17,369 bases of DNA, from NCBI GenBank assembly GCA_947254385.1, contig CAMYCP010000002.1, positions 1 through 17,369 on the forward strand, read 5' to 3'. This stretch comes from an uncultured Filifactor sp. Lineage in GTDB: Bacteria > Bacillota > Clostridia > Peptostreptococcales > Filifactoraceae. Of this stretch, positions 15,309 through 17,369 are shown one piece after another. Within the stretch, counting starts at the first letter, position 1. Each line of letters starts with the position of its first letter. The position numbers and the translations under genes are program-made. Under the pieces are notes generated by a model that was given only the letters and a program-made list of their open reading frames with translations, was not told the origin of the DNA and ran no database searches.

Positions 15309-15888
15309 CGGACAGCCCGTAGTTTCTGCATAATGCCGCCAAACCACCTTGAAAACCGGAGGCTACCGCATTGAACTTCCATTCGCCGTTTCGTTTATAA
15401 ATCTCACATACGACCAGCGCCGTTTCAATTGAAAATTCTTCTTCCAAATCAAATCGGATCTGATCTTCACCCACGGTGTCAAATTCATTTGCAAGTTTTG
15501 CAACACGAATATAGGCGTTTGAAACCTGCCCGAAATTTTGTCCCCTGATTGCCGCCTCGTGAATTGTGACGCATATCGCAATTTTTTGGATTTCATCGGG
15601 AAGTTTGGTAAAATCAATGATTATTACTTCGTCATCGCCTTCACCTTCCCCGGTAAGATTGTCGCCTTGATGCACGACCGCACCGTCACGTCCGTTAAGG
15701 TTGTTGTAGAAAATAAAATCTTCGTCTCTCAAACATTTCCCGTTTGCTCCCAAAAGAAAGGCGGAGGCATCGAGATCGAAATCCGCCTGTCCGTCATATT
15801 TGTTGGTATCCCATCCAAGTCCTACAAGCGCCAGTGTCATTTGCTTGTCGAGATTGACTCTCTGTCCTTTTTGAAGATTAACAGCCAT
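15301..15888 (-). CDS. TerD-family protein (third copy)
   Basis: A 195-residue cytoplasmic TerD-domain protein, the calcium-binding beta-sandwich family of tellurite/stress resistance operons. Signatures are GLGWD (23-27), DLDASAFLLG (38-47), FYNNL, GDNLTGEGEGDDE (75-87) with the acidic calcium-binding residues, and CEIYKRNGEWKFNAV near the end. It is close to the preceding TerD protein (about 70% identical by eye), indicating a tandem duplication. Start ATG 15888 has a perfect AGGAGG (15895-15900) that overlaps the stop codon of the upstream copy; the gap is 11 nt. Its last codons overlap the radical SAM gene. Biochemical role in this host is inferred from the family. Confidence 0.95.
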   Translation of the reverse strand: MAVNLQKGQRVNLDKQMTLALVGLGWDTNKYDGQADFDLDASAFLLGANGKCLRDEDFIFYNNLNGRDGAVVHQGDNLTGEGEGDDEVIIIDFTKLPDEIQKIAICVTIHEAAIRGQNFGQVSNAYIRVAKLANEFDTVGEDQIRFDLEEEFSIETALVVCEIYKRNGEWKFNAVASGFQGGLAALCRNYGLSVD

Positions 15889-15899
15889 TTTTATCCTCC

Positions 15900-16472
15900 T
15901 TAATTATATTTATCTACAAGTGCTTGCAGTCCTCCGGCATAGCCTGCGCCGACCGCATTAAATTTCCACTCGCCGTTGTATCTGTAGATTTCACAAACAA
16001 GAAGTGCCGTCTCGATGGAAAATTCTTCGCCCAAATCAAACCGAATTTGATCTTCACCTGCGCTGTCAAATTCATTTGCAAGCTTTGCAACCCTTACGAA
16101 TGCATTTGAAACCTGTCCGAAAGTCAGACGATTGCTTTCATCATATATCGTCACACATATCGCAATCTTTTGAATTTCGTCCGGAATTTTCGTAAAGTCG
16201 ATTATAATTACCTCATCGTCTCCTTCTCCGGCGCCGCTCCTGTTATCACCTTTATGTACCACTGCGCCGCTCCTGTCGGAAAGATTGTTGTAAAAAACGA
16301 AATCCTTTTCATCTATCAGCTTATCATTTTTTCCGAGCAAAAATGCGGAGGCATCAAGATCAAACGATCCTCCGGTATCAAACATATTTACATCCCAGCC
16401 GAGTCCTACGAGGGCAAGTTTCATCCCCTTATCCAAACTTACTCTCTGTCCTTTTTTTAAGTTAATAGCCAT
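15900..16472 (-). CDS. TerD-family protein (second copy)
   Basis: A 190-residue TerD-domain protein of normal family length. It has GLGWD (23-27), FDLDASAFLLG (37-47), FYNNL (60-64), GDNRSGAGEGDDE (75-87) and CEIYRYNGEWKFNAVGAGYAGGL near the C-terminus, so both calcium-site motifs are intact. It lies 11 nt before its near-identical tandem partner. ATG 16472 follows a GAGG site at about 6 nt. The 181-nt gap upstream is the longest in the window and could hold a promoter making this the first gene of a transcript. TerD proteins are thought to work in multiprotein, often membrane-linked, stress complexes. The gene is probably the head of the tightly packed operon. Confidence 0.95.
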   Translation of the reverse strand: MAINLKKGQRVSLDKGMKLALVGLGWDVNMFDTGGSFDLDASAFLLGKNDKLIDEKDFVFYNNLSDRSGAVVHKGDNRSGAGEGDDEVIIIDFTKIPDEIQKIAICVTIYDESNRLTFGQVSNAFVRVAKLANEFDSAGEDQIRFDLGEEFSIETALLVCEIYRYNGEWKFNAVGAGYAGGLQALVDKYN

Positions 16473-16653
16473 GTCTACCTCACTAAATTTAACAATAATA
16501 ATTTATCCTTACAAATTCTTGTTACCGTTTTATTGACTATCATCTCTAAAAATCGATACTATCAAAAAAATCAATTTGTTATTTTTTGAAAACTGAGTTT
16601 TCAAATCTTCCCGAATGTGGATTAAATCAATTCCGATATTTTAATTCTGCAAA
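16473..16653 (-). promoter_or_regulatory. 181-nt AT-rich gap between TerD genes, possible promoter/operator region
   Basis: The gap contains a 7-base direct repeat (TGATAGT on the minus strand, at 16536-16542 and 16558-16564), with starts 22 bp apart, about two helical turns. A weak promoter, TTGATA with TGATAG after 17 nt, coincides with these repeats. A 9-bp AT-rich hairpin lies at 16585-16605 but has no U-tract on the minus strand. I cannot call a promoter firmly. Confidence 0.3.
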
Positions 16654-17286
16654 TTATGAATACAAATTCACCAAACTTGTAATATAGCTTGCGTCACGAA
16701 CCGGCTGTCCGATTGCATTAAATTTCCATTCCCCTTGATATCTGTAGATTTCTCCCACGACGAGACCGGTCATGCCGTCATAGTTATCCGAAAGATTGTA
16801 CCTGCATATTTCATGGTTGCTTTTAACATTTACAAGCCTTATGAACGCATTTTCTATCATGCCGAAATGTTGTTTTCTCTTATCAGCCTCGTAGATATTC
16901 ACTACAAAAACGAGCCTTGAGACATCTTGCGGAACCCTGTTTAAGTCTACAAATATCTGTTCATCGTCGCCCTCACCCTCTCCGGTTCGATTGTCGCCTT
17001 GATGAATTATCGCATCACTGTAATGAATGAGATTGTTGTAATAAACAAGTGACGCATTTATATCTTGACTGTTATATAACTTCCCGTCGCCTCCGAGCAA
17101 TATCACGGACGCATCACAGTCAATATCCTCTTCAGCTTCTTTGGAGCCGAAAAAGCCTTTTAAAAATCCCCCGTTATTGTTCGTTTTCTGAGCTTCATCC
17201 CAGCCCAGACCGACCATAACGGCGCTTAACCCGGGTTCGCCTTTAGTCAAATCGATTTTTTGCCCTTTTCTTAAATTAATCCCCAT
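16654..17286 (-). CDS. TerD-family protein with insertion after the first motif (first copy)
   Basis: A 210-residue TerD-domain protein, the most divergent of the three. It has GLGWD (26-30), then an extra segment of about 20 residues (34-54, containing GGFLKGFFG and an acidic stretch) before IDCDASVILLG (55-65). GDNRTGEGEGDDE is at 97-109 and GEIYRYQGEWKFNAIG near the end. Calcium-site motifs are intact. The hydrophobic GGFLKGFFG loop might touch a membrane or partner (inference); similar glycine/phenylalanine insertions occur in one TerD subgroup as far as I recall. ATG 17286 has AGGAG 9 nt upstream. It is separated by 181 nt from the next TerD gene, so it may be on its own transcript or start the operon. 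Confidence 0.94.
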   Translation of the reverse strand: MGINLRKGQKIDLTKGEPGLSAVMVGLGWDEAQKTNNNGGFLKGFFGSKEAEEDIDCDASVILLGGDGKLYNSQDINASLVYYNNLIHYSDAIIHQGDNRTGEGEGDDEQIFVDLNRVPQDVSRLVFVVNIYEADKRKQHFGMIENAFIRLVNVKSNHEICRYNLSDNYDGMTGLVVGEIYRYQGEWKFNAIGQPVRDASYITSLVNLYS

Positions 17287-17369
17287 ATTTTACATCTCCT
17301 GAAATATTTATAAATTGTGTAAACGTAAGAGAACTTGAGAATAATTTTAAAAATCATATGTTTTAACGG
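17287..17369. other. Right-edge upstream region of the first TerD gene
   Basis: These 83 nt carry the AGGAG site (17296-17300) of the first TerD gene and otherwise AT-rich sequence. A TATAAA-like -10 can be found near 17305-17312 but no matching -35 box. No coding sequence is visible. More Ter genes may lie beyond the edge. Confidence 0.3.

Noticed and set aside
15309..15347. GTG start at 15347 for the radical SAM protein
   Set aside because: It adds 13 residues encoded within the TerD gene, with no ribosome binding site. Kept only as an alternative because the TTG start also has a weak site.
15363..15617. 84-residue minus-strand open frame inside the third TerD gene
   Set aside because: It is a different frame wholly inside a clear TerD gene, with no recognisable content of its own.
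16585..16605. 9-bp AT-rich hairpin in the gap between TerD genes as a terminator
   Set aside because: On the minus strand it is followed by A-rich sequence, not a U-tract, and on the plus strand by a mixed sequence. The stem is mostly A-T pairs.
16473..16653. TTGTAA/TAAATT promoter just before the second TerD gene
   Set aside because: Its implied transcription start would fall inside the ribosome binding site.

Overview
The window is a compact block of low-GC DNA with every credible gene on the minus strand, so transcription runs from the right edge to the left. Strong AGGAGG-type ribosome binding sites, very short gaps and stop/start overlaps point to a Gram-positive Firmicutes-like (probably clostridial) bacterium. 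A radical SAM activase-type enzyme fits an anaerobic lifestyle. Taxonomy is inferred from these features only. I see no rRNA, tRNA, CRISPR array, integrase or insertion sequence.

Layout in transcription order. (1) Three TerD-family proteins: a divergent one (16654-17286), a 181-nt gap, then a tandem pair (15900-16472 and 15301-15888). (2) A small radical SAM protein with a CX3CX2C cluster motif (14688 to about 15308). (3) A beta-rich protein with a Ser/Thr/Asn-rich linker (13706-14710). (4) Two long coiled-coil proteins of similar plan, the second with a hydrophobic N-terminus (12236-13702 and 10699-12225). (5) A 1220-residue protein with three CbxX/CfqX-type AAA+ ATPase modules plus a degenerate N-terminal domain (7030-10692). 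(6) A kinase C-lobe-only pseudokinase (6384-7013) overlapping a full protein kinase (5143-6396). (7) A TerY-like von Willebrand A protein (4177-5115). (8) A PP2C phosphatase with a coiled-coil tail (2897-4162). (9) After 90 nt, a PMCA-type calcium P-type ATPase (140-2800) followed by a 14-bp hairpin.

From the tandem TerD pair to the phosphatase, genes are separated by 3-27 nt or overlap, so genes 15900-16472 through 2897-4162 almost certainly form one operon. The first TerD and the calcium ATPase are plausible but less certain members. The kinase, VWA and PP2C genes form the known TerY-P triad of tellurium-resistance (Ter) stress systems. TerD proteins are calcium-binding in the characterised family members.

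My reading, as inference, is a calcium- or stress-responsive phospho-signalling machine. TerD proteins and the Ca2+ pump would set or sense the ion signal, the kinase, pseudokinase and phosphatase would relay it, and TerY would act as a scaffold. The triple AAA+ protein would remodel a coiled-coil complex that the second coiled-coil protein may tether to the membrane. The least explained parts are the orphan radical SAM enzyme, the linker protein, the two paralogous coiled-coil proteins and the pseudokinase. No terC, terB or telA gene and no Ter biosynthetic genes are visible here.
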